Assembly (NCBI GenBank): GCA_963978905.1
Contig: OZ022257.1
Span: forward strand, 39,442,203-39,506,202
From: Trichostrongylus colubriformis
Taxonomy: Eukaryota; Nematoda; Chromadorea; Rhabditida; Trichostrongylidae
Length of the DNA stretch: 64,000 nt
Direction of reading: 5' to 3'
Notes under the pieces: model-generated
What the model saw: the letters and a program-made list of their open reading frames with translations, nothing else
Told to the model about the DNA's origin: nothing
The model's database searches: none
Made by a program: the position numbers and the translations under genes
Shown: positions 1 to 11,753 of the stretch, piece by piece
How the letters are laid out: the number at the start of each line of letters is the position of its first letter
Position numbering within the stretch: position 1 is the stretch's first letter

Positions 1-1185
1 GAAATAGTAGATCAAACATGTTAGAAGCGCGACCCGTGTAGATCACGGATGGTCATGTGATCGGGCATCCACTCAGTATGAGGTGATTGTTCATTACCAG
101 TCCTTCACCAATCGATAACAACCCACTTTTTCCTTCTAACAATTTATTTCTTGATACATTTAGCGGAAGCAAAGAGATATACATAGTAGTGGTTGTGGCG
201 TTGTTTTCAGCTAATCATGCAAAGAAGGAGCTGCTATCTCTCTGGCTGTGTTGCCAACGGCATCACTATGAAGCAAACCATCAGGAACAGGAAGCTCAAT
301 CTTGTTCTCAATGGTTCGCTGGCAATGAGGGTCTTCGTTGTGGAAGAGATAAGCAGCTGTTGCAAGAACTATTACTGCTTTCATATGGTGCAAGCGGTAA
401 GATAAAAGAATTTGTTACTTGTACAGTGATTATCGCACTTATATGGGCAGGCACAGTATATCACGGCTGAGATAACTGCTGCTAGGAGACAGTTCTCGTA
501 GTACGAAAAACAGTAGAGAGGATCTGTTGCGTACCTGATCACTACGGTCATATCACCGCATCTTGTGGCAGTGCTGAACAGGCAGAGCAATGTAGGCGTT
601 TTTTAGGGTGACGTAGTTATCACGGCTCGCGACGTCTTTTCGTTCGTAAATGAAGCAGAGACTCAGTATTGGATGAGGTCCTCAACGGGCGACTGATAGC
701 TTTACAGGCGAAGAATCAAAGTGGTTTGCCGCGATGGGTCATCGGCCTGATGGATGCAGAGGATGAACATGAGTGTGAGCTATGAGTCGGTGAGAAGTCA
801 TATTCATATACATATTTATCCCATAGAACTCATATTTCATATGTAAATCAATAAATTCATGCAATAAAATGCATATTTCATAACATTCGAATGAATTCCT
901 ATTCAACTGGATTCATAACAATATTCATATTCAGTTTAGTCCCGCGAGTCCTCAATAATAATTCATTGACAACAAAAACAAACAGCAAACTTTTGCCCTA
1001 AATCTCGCCACGCGTCGCTGTCGCACTTCAAACACTGGACTTCTGCGGCTCCCTAGAAATTAGTTCACATGCGGTTCAGGACGTAACGATTGGTAAGTTT
1101 CAAACCTTACCCTGGTCACCACTATCCGACGGGAAAGCCTGCATTATGGCTCCTCTTACGCAAGCAGGAAGCTCGTATCGCCGGT
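1..1185. other. No gene recognised; ATTCATAT-rich patch
   Basis: Open frames here are short and match no family I know. A frame at 193-405 (+) follows an acceptor-like TTTTCAG but has no recognisable partner exon. Around 800-945 the words ATTCATAT and CATATTCA recur in an AT-rich stretch, a simple-sequence patch rather than a gene. Confidence 0.4.
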
Positions 1186-2394
1186 TCATACCAAGACGAC
1201 CGTAGGCCCAAAACACGAACGTGCGGTACACACAGTAGCGGAGGCTTCTGAATGGAGGCATTCCATGATGGGAACAGCAACTAGAAATCGAACTCGCCTT
1301 TTTTCATCACAAGTCGGCATTTCGTCGTCCTCTTCTGATATCTCAGGCTGTGCGTGTAGACGCGAAGCATCTATAGAAATAAGGCAGAGCTCAGGCATTA
1401 CGGAACACATGCACCATCGACAACTACGACTTCACCTCCGCGCCCACTACTTTGTGAATTGAGGGGTGCTGCAGAATGCAGCCACCAACTTCTTAGACTT
1501 TCTCTTGAACCCTTCTAGGGCCTCACTCCTCTTCCCTACAGCTTCGAGTGCCTCTTGGCTACAGAAGTTTTCGCGGACAGTTTCAAGCGTAATGCATGAT
1601 CCGCACGTGCACGTGCCTTCCGCGTTGCTCTGTTCTACCGGCATCCTCGTGAACACCATAAGTTTTCAAGTTTTCGTTTTTAGTAGGTCTCTACGTGATT
1701 CTTCTAGCTCTAAATAACCGAGTGTTTCACTCTCTCAGTGACAAATCTGGACATCCTCCGGTAGTATGTGTTGATGGTCGTTGTCCAAAGGTACTTCCTG
1801 TTCCGTTCCAAATTCTAAAAGCGTTTCAAATCCCTCTCGATCCTTCGACGCCAAAGGACGTCTTTCGTGGGCAAACGCTTCGTATTTCCACTGCAGCAGC
1901 GTTCTTCTGGCGGTGGTAACGCATCCTTATAGAGCAACGATGAGGCTGCTCATACATGGGTATTTCACCCCAATAAGCACAAATAAGAGCCTGAAACGAA
2001 TTTATAGGAGAATAGAGAAATGCACCGACATTGACATCTACCGATTGAACGACTTTAGAACATTGGAGATGCGCAGCTCGAGAACGTCTCACTTGTGCCA
2101 ACCCCTCTCAATGATCCGTGGTATCAGTTTTCGTGCAGATAATCCAGGAACATGAAGCCCTTTTCGCAGGCTCCATGTTCCGTTCTTACAGGAGGATGAG
2201 ACAGGGTCGGAACCCTTCGCTGAAGGTGTTCTGGTAGAAAAAACTACGCCTTGATCATAGTTCACCCTTTTTTGAATGCGCCTACATCTCCGGGATCCAC
2301 TTACCTGAAGGCGTAATCCAAATGCATCCTTTTTTCTGTTCAAGGGCGGCGCTAAATGAAACGCGCAATCCTCTACCGATGCACTCGGAAGCAT
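1186..2394 (-). other. Unassigned minus-strand ORF cluster
   Basis: Four consecutive minus-strand frames (2394-2089, 2101-1826, 1659-1447 and 1410-1186) look mildly protein-like. The first begins with ATG after a purine-rich stretch and contains a consensus donor (CTTCAG|GTAAGTG near 2306). The third holds a CxCxxC cluster (TCTCGSC) followed by a charged helix and ends in a stop at 1447. The frames are not phase-joined by convincing introns and I recognise no family. They may be decayed gene exons or chance frames in a repeat. Confidence 0.15.
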
Positions 2395-2469
2395 CTCTTC
2401 GCCGCGTTTATAGCGACCTTCTCGTAATCCATCGCGATGCGGAAGCGTCCCGGCCCTGCAGCGCGTACA

Positions 2470-3050
2470 AGGCCCCGTTTCGCTCTTCTGGCTAACAATG
2501 GAATGTTCACACTCGCAGGTATTACAGGGTATGGGAACCTTAATGGTGACTTTTCGAAGCTGATAACGGCTTACAAGGGCTCATTAGCGCCATTAGAAAA
2601 TGGGGAAGAGATGAAATCCGGTACACCGTTCACTATTACCGTGCGACTGCTGTAGTAAATACGTCTGATGCTCAAAACAATTGTGTGAACATATTTGGAT
2701 CATGTTCCGATATCTGCTGCCGATGTATCGACCGCTAAATTTCCTTGCGTTCTAAATAATGGTGCATGTCTTCTGATACTGCTATCTACATGGATGATCT
2801 AGACACGATCTAGATTTGTGATAGCAAAGCATGCGATTCACTCTCTGATGCGGTACCAGCAACAATACTGGGTATCGACCGCTAGACTATGTAGAATTCC
2901 AAATAGTGGTGCATGCTTACAAAAGCGATAAGCATCGATAGCTGACATATGGATCTACCAATAATATGTAGAAATAGATGTTCAACAATAGACAAATTGC
3001 TACCAATTGATGCAGTTGAATAATGCAAACTCTCACTGACCACTTCAGCG
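2470..3050 (+). repeat. Dispersed repeat, copy 1 (satellite-like)
   Basis: This stretch is repeated in the same orientation at about 8010-8640. Shared words include TTCGCTCTTCTGGCTAACAA, ATCTGCTGCCGATGTATCGA and CCAGCAACAATACTGGGTAT. Inside the copy the phrase TATCGACCGCTARA recurs about 147 bp apart (near 2727 and 2874) and again near 3123, suggesting an older tandem array with a unit close to 146 bp. The 240-bp frame at 2437-2655 is a by-product of this repeat. Confidence 0.7.
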
Positions 3051-3121
3051 GAAGGGTCAACTGATAAGTGGATGTACCCATGTCATTCCTGAACATTAAT
3101 CGTTGATATCATTGTAACAAA

Positions 3122-3340
3122 AGGTATCGACCGCTAAATCATCTGGCCTGTGAAAAATGGTGACCTTCCTCAGCGGTGATATCTTCGATATCGATTAATA
3201 TTCATCACCTATATGTAGAAAGCGGATGCTCAGCAAAATGTCGACATCGACCAATGAATTCCGTCCTGTTGAGTTGAATAAATAATGAATAATTCGCACA
3301 GTACTGTGCGATAGCCCAACTGGAATGTTTCTAAGGTCTC
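3122..3340 (+). repeat. Short dispersed repeat, copy 1
   Basis: A stretch of about 170 bp containing AAAAATGGTGACC, CAGCGGTGATATCTTCGATA and TGTGCGATAGCC recurs in the same orientation at about 6262-6430. The two copies bracket the virus-like segment at 4672-5960. Confidence 0.6.
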
Positions 3341-3419
3341 GCGACTTATTTTTCTGCTATCCGGGACGGTAGAATCTACTCGAAACTAGCAGTTGAAAAC
3401 AGCGGTAGGGGTGGTTTGG

Positions 3420-4020
3420 ATGATGTCTATGTAGGGAATCCCCCGTGAAAGGCTCGTTTCTGAGCTGTGGCAGAGGCGGCCTTTTTAGCACCAGCCGCCT
3501 TCTAACGACGAGCACCCCTGATGGGCTGGAGTGGGAGGCGCCAAGGCAATGCGGCATAGTTGGGGGGATCGGGCGCGCTTTCGTAAGCGGGAGTCGCATA
3601 CCCTTTTCTAAGAAGCTGATTATCTTTTTCAGTGTTTTTTATTTTTCTGCTCATCCGTAGATTTCGAGTTTTTTTCTTCTACTCTTCTTTTCTTTTTCAT
3701 TAATTCTCACTGTTGTCTTCGCTCGTCTGAAGTTAACGATGTGATGCCTTGCAGAACTTTGTACTGTTTCCTCGCCTTTTAGCGCATTGATTACTTCGCT
3801 ACATGCCAATGGCAGAGTCGCCCGGGCTACCCTCCTCTTGACGGAGTGTTTGTCCACGTCGGGGATCAGTGGTGGGGAAGTGGTTCTCTCTTTTTGGGTT
3901 TCTAGTCATTCACTTGCGTTTTTTCTTCATCGTAGTATTATTGATCACTTCGCCCGTCATATCCGCCACTTTTTCCACATTTCATCCGAATTTTCCCTAT
4001 CTTTGCCTTTAAGAACAGCA
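3420..4020 (-). mobile_element. Degenerate TTAA-type MITE (family E), copy 5
   Basis: Parts of this stretch match family E elsewhere in the window. The CATGCCAATGG...CTCTTGACGG segment at 3801-3843 resembles 31011-31053, and the rim near 4005-4015 (CTTTGCCTTTAAGA) resembles the family end. The copy is too diverged to place its ends exactly. Confidence 0.3.
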
Positions 4021-4671
4021 GTCAGACGCTGGCGGCGATAAGACTATTAGACAGCGTTCATAGTTTTGGAATCTGCGCAGTTGCAGAATTGATGACGTTG
4101 TACCGTCATGTTGTTATTGATAAAATTAACACACCTTTAATATTTTCCGCGTGTTGATAGATGGTTAATGTGGATGTTTCGCAATTCCTGTATTGTCATG
4201 ACTCTGCAGATCACGAGGAAGCGGCTAGGTGCCTCTTGGTACCTGCATTTCACAACGCCAGCATACACGCAATAAGCGCTCAATGGTCAAGCAGGCACTT
4301 TTATGGCCATCTGGCACAAGGTTTGTACTGCCCACAATTGGGGGTACAAATACCGCGTTCGAGGGAGGAGCAAGGCAGTTCAGTCAGTTCTGTTCAGTTT
4401 AGTTAGTTAGTTCAGTCTTCTCCTCTCTCTCTTACTCCGTTCAGGCTCTTTGCCCTACAAACGGCCTTGCCGCACAAGACAAGACACGAATACGGCGGTG
4501 GACCTGCCACCTGTCCACAACTTACACATCCACATCCACACGACAACAAACAATGTTAACAAGTAATGCATATTGTAGGTAGCTATTATTGTAAAATAGT
4601 TAGCTTTTGTATACTCATGTTGTATAATAAAGGAGTTAAAATAAAGAGTTGTACGACAAACTACCACTGAA
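4021..4671. other. No gene seen; GTTCAG/GTTAG simple repeat
   Basis: No coding or RNA feature is recognised. At 4376-4418 the words GTTCAG, GTCAGTT and TTAGTTAG recur as a short imperfect tandem repeat. The frame at 4161-4406 runs into it and is not believed. Confidence 0.4.
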
Positions 4672-5960
4672 TCAAAACATGTATTGCCTTGTACAGCGGA
4701 GTTTCACAACGGTCTCGAAGGGGGTTCTTCTCGGGGTCTGTCCGTATGCCTGCAATTGATTGATGTAAGATTCAATCATGGAATTCGCTATAGGTGTTTG
4801 AGCAGGTCTACGAGGGAACCTTGCATAACGTGATAAAGCAGCTTCTCCATTCACTTTTATCAGTAGTTCCTTGGCAACAAACGACAGGTTCTTGTAGAGA
4901 GTTCCTTTTGCTTCACCTCGGTCTTTCCTGAAGCCATAATAACGATTATCTCCAACGACCTCCATCGCATGTTTCAATGCAGCTAGCTCCGAACCGTATA
5001 GAGAAAGCTGGAACAATCGATCCCAAGGAAAAGATGGATGATCAGTCATACCACGTACAGTTACTGTTAGGGTGGTCAATCCAGTGTTCAAAGTCCGGTG
5101 TTCAAAGTCTGTTCAAGGGTGATACGAAGCCTGAGAGCATTGCTCTACAGTTCATCTTTCCATTTCCCAAACAAGGTGCCAGCAACCAGATCATCCATCA
5201 CATCGCCGTAGTACGCCCATATTGACTTGATGACATCTGCTGTCATGGTTATGACAGTTCCGACGTCGCCTTATCCCTTCAGTTATCTCCGTGCAAAACT
5301 CATCAGACACTGTTCCGCGTTTTGACATCGCCACGAATGAGTATGTAAGCATTGCGACTGGTTGCAGTGGTAACTGAGTCATACGGCATGATGCAAAATA
5401 CCGGAGTAACTTAGCTGCGGTGGTGATGCCTAAGGAATCTTCTGTTCACTCGTCTACCGTCCTCCGGATGCCATGTATCCCTCACGCGTCGCATCGCAGA
5501 TATAACTGATGTTAGTGTCTGTACGCAATGCTGATATGGCGGTAAGGTACGCGGCCTGAGCTTCAGGAGTTGGCAGATCCATACCTGTCGGCTTCACAGG
5601 CGTAATGATTTCATCAATGAGGAGGATTCGTGCATCGCGTTGTGTCCCAGGTGTTATGCCACCATAGGTTCCTTCAGCCAAAATACGCCCGAAACACAAA
5701 ATGTGTCCGTATACGATGACGTCATTCTGAGCATATGGCGATATGAAGGGAGCAATATTGACGGTCTTGAAGATCAGTCGACCAGGTGTCGGTTTTGTGC
5801 CAAGCCATGTGTCGACATTCTCCTTCGTATCGAGAACACCTCTGAGATACAATGCAGTCCCATCTGCACCCGATACAGCAAATCTTTCCGCAGATGCATC
5901 AGACCCGGCTGTCGATTGCGACGGTTGACCTGACGTAGTGTTCCCCAGCAACTCTGGTAG
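4672..5960 (-). pseudogene. Endogenous chuvirus-like nucleoprotein remnant
   Basis: An old, broken copy of what appears to be the nucleoprotein of a negative-strand RNA virus, most likely chuvirus-like (Jingchuvirales). Such proteins coat viral genomic RNA. Three minus-strand blocks follow in order over about 430 codons, the usual length of such proteins: 5951-5454, then 5382 to about 5240, then roughly 5290-4672 in shifted frames. The last block holds the most characteristic stretch (short words YYGFRKDRG, TLYKNLSFVAKELL and NGEAALSRY). A stop at 5454, at least two frame changes near 5270 and 5150-5090, and internal stops make it non-functional. There is no poly-A tail or adjacent retroelement. 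Family assignment rests on motif memory alone; a retrotransposon gag-like protein is the main alternative. Confidence 0.5.
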
Positions 5961-6255
5961 TAGTTGACACGCGAGACGTGGATTGCTCGGCTGGAGGCTG
6001 CTGTTCTGATGACGAATTGTTTGTCTCCATTGATCTGAGTCAGATTAAGTGCGACAAGCAAAATTGGCAGATAACAAGCGGTAGCAACACAATCAAGCAC
6101 ACAAAGTACAAGATTATAAGAGGAGCGATAGAAATGACGGGAACTTTGACGTTGTACCGCCAACGTCAAGGTATCGTCAAGAATTGCAAATTTTGCCGAA
6201 AAGCATTAGATGTGTATTGATTGAGAGAACTGCGGAATAGTCGAAGGAAGAGTAG
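5961..6255. other. Flank of the virus-like segment; nothing certain
   Basis: The minus-strand frame of the nucleoprotein-like block stays open past 5951 towards 6060, and another minus-strand frame (6169-5774) encodes a hydrophobic run. Neither has a clear start, so the 5' limit of the viral insertion is not defined. Confidence 0.3.
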
Positions 6256-6261
6256 GTACGT

Positions 6262-6430
6262 ATCTCTGAAAAATGGTGACCTACGTCAGCGGTGATATCT
6301 TCGATATCGATTAATATCTATCACGTAAATGTAATAAGTAGGTGCTCAGCAGAAACTCAACATCGACCATTTCCCCATTACATGATCCTATTGTGTAGCT
6401 CGCGCGGTATTGTGCGATAGCCTTGGTACT
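6262..6430 (+). repeat. Short dispersed repeat, copy 2
   Basis: Same-orientation partner of 3122-3340, sharing CAGCGGTGATATCTTCGATA and ending in GTGCGATAGCC. It lies on the other side of the virus-like remnant. Confidence 0.6.
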
Positions 6431-6741
6431 TTCTATAATCCTTATGAACGAGTATCGACAGTCATATCCTAAAAAGTAGTGAGATATGCAGTGGCGGAAT
6501 GCCGAATCATCACCTACTGATAAGACTCAAGGTATTGCATATATTTTACAATTCAGGCAATCAGGCGCATCGAAGCCGCAACGCGTGACCACGCGGTGCT
6601 GATGTAATAACTTCGCTTGCTTGATTTTCGAAACTGTTTAGTTCCTTCGTTTGCGTTTTGTTGTGCATTTTTTGTTTTACCCGTAGCACTACTTTGTATG
6701 CCGTGATGCATTTTCAGATCTTTTCAGATCTTGAGTTCGGT

Positions 6742-7078
6742 CACGTTCGATGACTTACGATGACAAAGGAGAACTTGAACTCAAAAAAACACACAGAGAT
6801 TTGAGTAGTTGCAACTATTTAGATTTATCACTTAATATTGTCAATAATAAGATTATTACCAAACTGTATAATAAAACGGATGATTTCGATTTTGAAGTTA
6901 TCAAATTTCCGCAAAGTAATACTAATATATCTCTTACGAACAAAAGTGCTGTTATATACACCGAAACTCTTGGAATTTCAAATACTTGTACAATTTATAA
7001 GGATTTCGCCGAGAAGTTAAAAGAAATGAAGGAAATTTTGAAATATAACGGATACAAAGATCCTACTTTATATAATCG
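6742..7078 (+). pseudogene. Reverse-transcriptase C-terminal fragment
   Basis: An open plus-strand frame of about 110 codons that is far more AT-rich than its surroundings. The word order (NYLDLSLNIVNNKIITKLYN, then DDFDFEVIKFPQ, then TETLGISNTCTIYKDFAEKL) resembles the region after the catalytic YxDD box in a widespread group of invertebrate retroelement polymerases. There it reads as a beta-hairpin, a K-x-DDF-x-F segment and a helix. The catalytic core itself is missing and no partner exon is seen, so this is a 5'-truncated relic. The frame then runs into a TG microsatellite, so the true end is near 7070. Family memory, not a search, supports the call. Confidence 0.5.
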
Positions 7079-7135
7079 GCTAAGTGTGTCTGTTGGTGTG
7101 TCTGTGTGTGTGTGTATGTGTGTGTGTCTGTTTGA
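7079..7135 (+). repeat. TG-rich microsatellite
   Basis: Imperfect (TG)n and TGTC repeats follow the phrase ATCGGCTAAGTGTG. The same phrase, with a shorter TG run, precedes the second minisatellite near 20673, so microsatellite and minisatellite travel together. Confidence 0.75.
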
Positions 7136-7139
7136 CCGG

Positions 7140-8000
7140 AAATTCATATCTCGCGTCGCAGCGAAGGTGGGATCCTAAATTCTAGATATGATATAGAGGG
7201 TGGCAAGGGGACCCCAGCGGTGGTGGACCGAAAGTGATAGCGGCTGATAATGGCTGATAAGGAGCCTCGAAAGACGTATATCGTCAAATTCGTTTCGCCT
7301 TTCGGATCGATCTTAGAGCACCGACACTCATAGGTGTTTTAGGGGGTGGGACGGGTATATAAATGGTGGGTGATCCAAACCGATAACGCTTGATAAGATT
7401 TGATAAGGAGCGTCAAAAGACAAATATGGCCAAATCCGTTTCCCCATTCGGGTCGATCCTAGAGCACCGACACTCATAGGTGTTTTAGAGGGTGGGACGG
7501 GTACATAAATGGTGGGTGATCCGAACCGATAACGCTTGATAAGATTCGATAAGGAGCGTCAAAAGACAAATATGGCCGAATCCGTTTTCCCATTCGGGTC
7601 GATCCTAGAGCACCGACACTCATAGGTGTTTTAGGGGGTGGGACGGGTACATAAATGGTGGGTGATCCAAACCGATAACGCTTGATAAGATTCGATTAGG
7701 AGCGTCAAAAGACAAATATGGCCAAATCCGTTTCCCCATTCGGGTCGATCCTAGAGCACCGACACTCATAGGTGTTTTAGGAGGTGGGACGGACACTTAA
7801 ATGGTGGGTGATCCAAACTGATAACGCTTGATAAGGTTCGATAAGCAGCGTCAGAAGACAAATGTGGCCAGACCCGTTTCCCCATACGGATTGATCTTAG
7901 AGCGTCGACACTCATAGGTTTTGTGAGGGGTGGAACTGGCACATCAATGGTGTGTGATCCAAAATGATAACGGTTGATGAGATTAAAGGGGTGTCAAAAG
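7140..8000 (+). repeat. 146-bp minisatellite array, locus 1
   Basis: The phrase AGAGCACCGACACTCATAGG recurs with a spacing of 146 bp (GAGCA at 7316, 7462, 7608 and 7754, and a diverged copy at 7900). Each unit also carries GATAACGCTTGATAAG, GGAGCGTCAAAAGACAAA and a GGTGGGACGGG block. The middle units are over 90% alike by eye, so the array is fairly young; the outer units are more diverged and merge with the dispersed repeat that follows. Confidence 0.9.
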
Positions 8001-8009
8001 GCTTATGTC

Positions 8010-8640
8010 ACCAGATCCGTTTCGCTCTTCTGGCTAACAATGGAATATTCACATTCACAGGGGTACGAGAACCTCAATGGTGACTTTTCGAAACTAATAA
8101 CGGCTTACAGGGGCTGATAAGACCCATCAGGAGGTGGGGAAGGGATAAAATCCGGTACATCACTCACTACTAGCATACGACTGCTATAGTCAAAGCGTCT
8201 GATGCTCAGTGTTACTGGATGAACATATTTTGTTTGTGTTCTGATATCTGCTGCCGATGTATCGACCACTAAATTAGCTAGCGTTCCGAATAATGATGCA
8301 TGTCCTTTGATACTGCGTTCTACATGGACGATCAAGACACCATCTAGATTTGTGATGGTGAAGCAAGCGATTCATCCTCTCATGCTGTGCCAGCAACAAC
8401 ACTGGGTATCGACCGCTAGACTATGTGAAATTCGGAATAGTGGTGAATGTTTACAAAAACGATGAGCATAGATAACTGGCGTATGGATCTGCCACCAATA
8501 TATAGGAAATAGGTGCTCAGCAAATGAACGAATTGCTACCAATTGATGTAGTGGAATCCAAAACTGTCGATCCCCAAACTATCCAAACTCCCAATAGCGA
8601 CCACTTCAGCCGAAGGGTTAAAGATCAGTGGGCAAACATA
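8010..8640 (+). repeat. Dispersed repeat, copy 2
   Basis: Same-orientation partner of 2470-3050, entered directly from the last minisatellite unit through GATCCGTTTCGCTCTTCTGG. Confidence 0.7.
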
Positions 8641-8666
8641 TGTCCTTCCTAATCCATTTACTTTGA

Positions 8667-8910
8667 CCAGTTGGGCTGGCGCACACTACTGCGCGCATCA
8701 GACAGGCGAGCACGCAAAATGAGTTTGATCGATATCGATTGTTGGGTATGATCATTCACACGGTTTGCTAAGAGAGAGCTCCGCAGAAAAAGGGAAAGGG
8801 AAACGGAATTCCGTGAATACCATCTTTCCCCATATCAATCGATATCGATCATGCTCATTTTGAGTGCTGAACTGTTTGATGCGCGCAGTAGTGTGCGCCA
8901 GCCCAACTGG
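8667..8910. mobile_element. MITE family A, copy 1 (34-bp perfect TIRs)
   Basis: A 244-bp non-autonomous element. The first 34 bases (8667-8700, starting CCAGTTGGGCTGGCGCACAC) and the last 34 (8877-8910) are perfect inverted repeats. A second internal inverted segment (GAGTTTGATCGATATCGATT near 8720, reversed near 8850) extends the symmetry. TGA lies on both outer flanks. A second copy is at 21437-21678. It encodes no protein. Confidence 0.9.
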
Positions 8911-11740
8911 TGAATTTATAATTGCCAGTATCATTCGATGTCTATATAAAAATAAATTTATCTGCTATAAATTTTGTGAAACTGGCGATATAAAAATATT
9001 AAGAAACTTGTTTTGAAATTATAAGATAGTTTAATTACCATGCAGATAATTTGAGCACTCAACCTTTCTAACAGACTATATTGTTTGATTTCCCATGCAT
9101 TATCAATCGAATATGGAGTACTATTGGTACAATATATATTTATTTTATTTACTATATATTTATTATATTTAGTATAAAACATTTATTATATGTACTTATA
9201 TATTAGTATTAGATATATTTGATATATTTAATATAATTTACATATTAAAATTTAGCTCATTATCGCTAGACTGCGTATCACCGAATACACAGCAAACATT
9301 TTTTTTGCATTTTTAGGATTCCATACTCTTGCAATTTTTATTTTTATTCTTATTATTTACTTAATGCTTCATTAACAACTAATTTTTCATTGTTATCTTA
9401 CCTGATACACACTCAAGTGAATATCGATCTTAATCACTGAAGAGCCTCGGGATTGATATTATCATTGACTCGTATGATGAAGAGGCGGAACGGGTCAATG
9501 TTCCCACTTTTTTCTAGCCTTGTTCCTCTGTTTCCTGTTCTCTTATGATAAAGGTTATAGATGAACTTATATAATTCATTGCTATTACGGGCCACGTCCG
9601 ATGACCTGGCGTGAGGGCGCCGCGTCTACCGAGCTCGCATGGCAAGGTCAGTCCGTTGCTTATTTTTTCTGGATAGTTCCACATTTTGTTTTGTGCTATC
9701 GCAATGGGGGGGGGACCATTTAAAGAACGCCGAATGATGAAGCACCATATTCATGTCTAACTTGTTGAATGCTGTACACTGACATGCCTTTACAAGACTT
9801 TCGTGTTAGTGGCGTGCCGTGCATACCCTGTACAGGCACGATTCTGTATAGCCATAGACAGCGCCGGCTTCACTCCTACAATGCATATTTGCGGTTTTTC
9901 ATATTTAGAAGGGGTTGTGCTGGTCAGATTACACTCCACCTAAACATGAGCGTACTAGCGCTGTAGGAATACAGTCTGCAATGCATCTCTTGAAGGTAAG
10001 TTTGGAATTACATTCATCCTTGTCCACGTTCCAAGGTATATGTTCGTAACACATTTTTCATGTCAAATCATGTCACTGTACAGCATTTAACAAGTTAGAA
10101 GCGTGAGCGATGCGCCATGCGTCATCACTCTAGACTGTACGAAGTCCCTCCCCTAGACATTGCAATAGCACCTCTTACACCAGTTGTATGTTGTATGTTG
10201 ATTTATTTGTGTTGATCGCGTATTTTTTGGTGTTATTCGTCCAGCATCTCTCATATCCTGGTATTCCCTATCTACCGACCTCTTGGTCTCCTCATCGATA
10301 TCATCGATCTCTCCGCTTTTCCGTTGCCACGTGAGTACGTACAAAGTGTATCCGTTGACAGATGTGACCCCTCAAGCAGGATCTGTGAGCAGGTAGTCGA
10401 TGGAGATTTGGATTCATAGTAGCCAAGAATATCTTTCGTATTCGTCTTATCGAATTGACCGAAATGGAGCACACTATTTAGGATTTGAGCAGTGATGAAT
10501 ATAGGCTACACGACAGCTACAGAAGCTGCGAAGAACCAGCGCAGCGCTTGAATACTAAAGAGAAAGAAAAAGAAATTGAAGGTGTGTATTCCAATCCGAT
10601 AGAAAATTTCATCGTAAAGACGTGCAGGTCACGATGATCTATTCGAACGCGTTAAGGATGTTGGATCGGAATGATGTTACGGGAATGGACGGAAAAGATG
10701 CCACTACTGTTAATGACAGATGCAAGTGTTTTCGTGATACACGAACATGACAAGTGAACAGAATGTAATAGCCACATCAGGAGAAAATTCTTTCACTAGG
10801 ATAATGATCATGGTTCAGATACTAGCAAGATAACTGGTTTTTATAAGACGTAGCAAATGTCCTGTGTTCAAGAATTTCTAACACAAAAGGCAGATATCTC
10901 CTAATTCTATTCAAAGTCTAATTGACACTTTACCTTGTCACTACCATGCGACGTTCAGTTTTGAAGAGGAACTGCACTTCTAGCTGAAAGATTCTTATGT
11001 CTCTGCGCGGAAGAGCGTTTCCGCCATTCACACGCAGAGACTTGGAGGATTAGCCTTGAAAACGCAGCATCGCTACAAAAATCCTCACGCTGGCTGTGGG
11101 CTTTCAGGATGTAAAGCACATCTATATCCGTGTAGGGACGAGCGTTGCTGCCGTGAGGTTTTTTGCTTTGCGATGATTATGGATTGCAGAAACCAGGTAA
11201 CTTCGGCATGTCTTAATTGTGTAAAGAATTTTCCATCAATTACTAGCTCTTGTGGACTGCAGTCATCGCATTCTGGTTTCGATCTGGGAGCACAAGAAGC
11301 GAGTAAGAAATGCTAGAGTCCTGATGGATTCCAAAACAGATCAGTCAGTAAGAATAGGAAAATGGTTTCCTTATTCAGATTGCTCTACTTCATCGTTTCT
11401 TCGATAGAAGAGACGATGTTTTCCCCCACAACATGGCAGCTAGGGAGCGTCGGACCGGTCTAATACCACTTCCTAGTAAACTGTGGCTTTGGACAAAGGC
11501 ACGGCTATGTTTGATCATATTCGCAGGAGCTACGGATAAGGCCAGCAAACGAAGGTTTTCTACCAAAATTAGCGGGTCAGGAGCAATATCGTCGCCTTGT
11601 CGCAGTGATTTATCACACTTAATCTAGTGCTCGGCGTGTGGTTTAATCCACGTTTGATATAATGTGTCAGCAATTCGCCATCCTCCGAAACACCACATTA
11701 CTAGAGCCTGACCACGTCACGAAGTTTCCTATTTCATATA
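8911..11740. other. No gene recognised; AT-rich at 8930-9400
   Basis: The first 450 bases are strongly AT-rich and hold only a 74-codon minus-strand frame (9182-8958) without recognisable features. At 9708-9718 there is a run of Gs. A Cys-rich plus-strand frame at 11056-11200 ends at a donor-like CCAG|GTAACT, but nothing pairs with it. No RNA gene or transposon end was found. Confidence 0.35.
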
Positions 11741-11753
11741 ACCGATATGAAAA

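Noticed and set aside
4376..4418. GTTCAG/GTTAGTTAG run as a possible telomere-like repeat
   Set aside because: The nemat­ode telomere unit is TTAGGC; these words are irregular and short.
8958..9182. AT-rich Tyr/Asn/Ile-rich ORF as a possible mitochondrial insertion
   Set aside because: No mitochondrial gene could be recognised in any frame; low-GC composition alone is not evidence.
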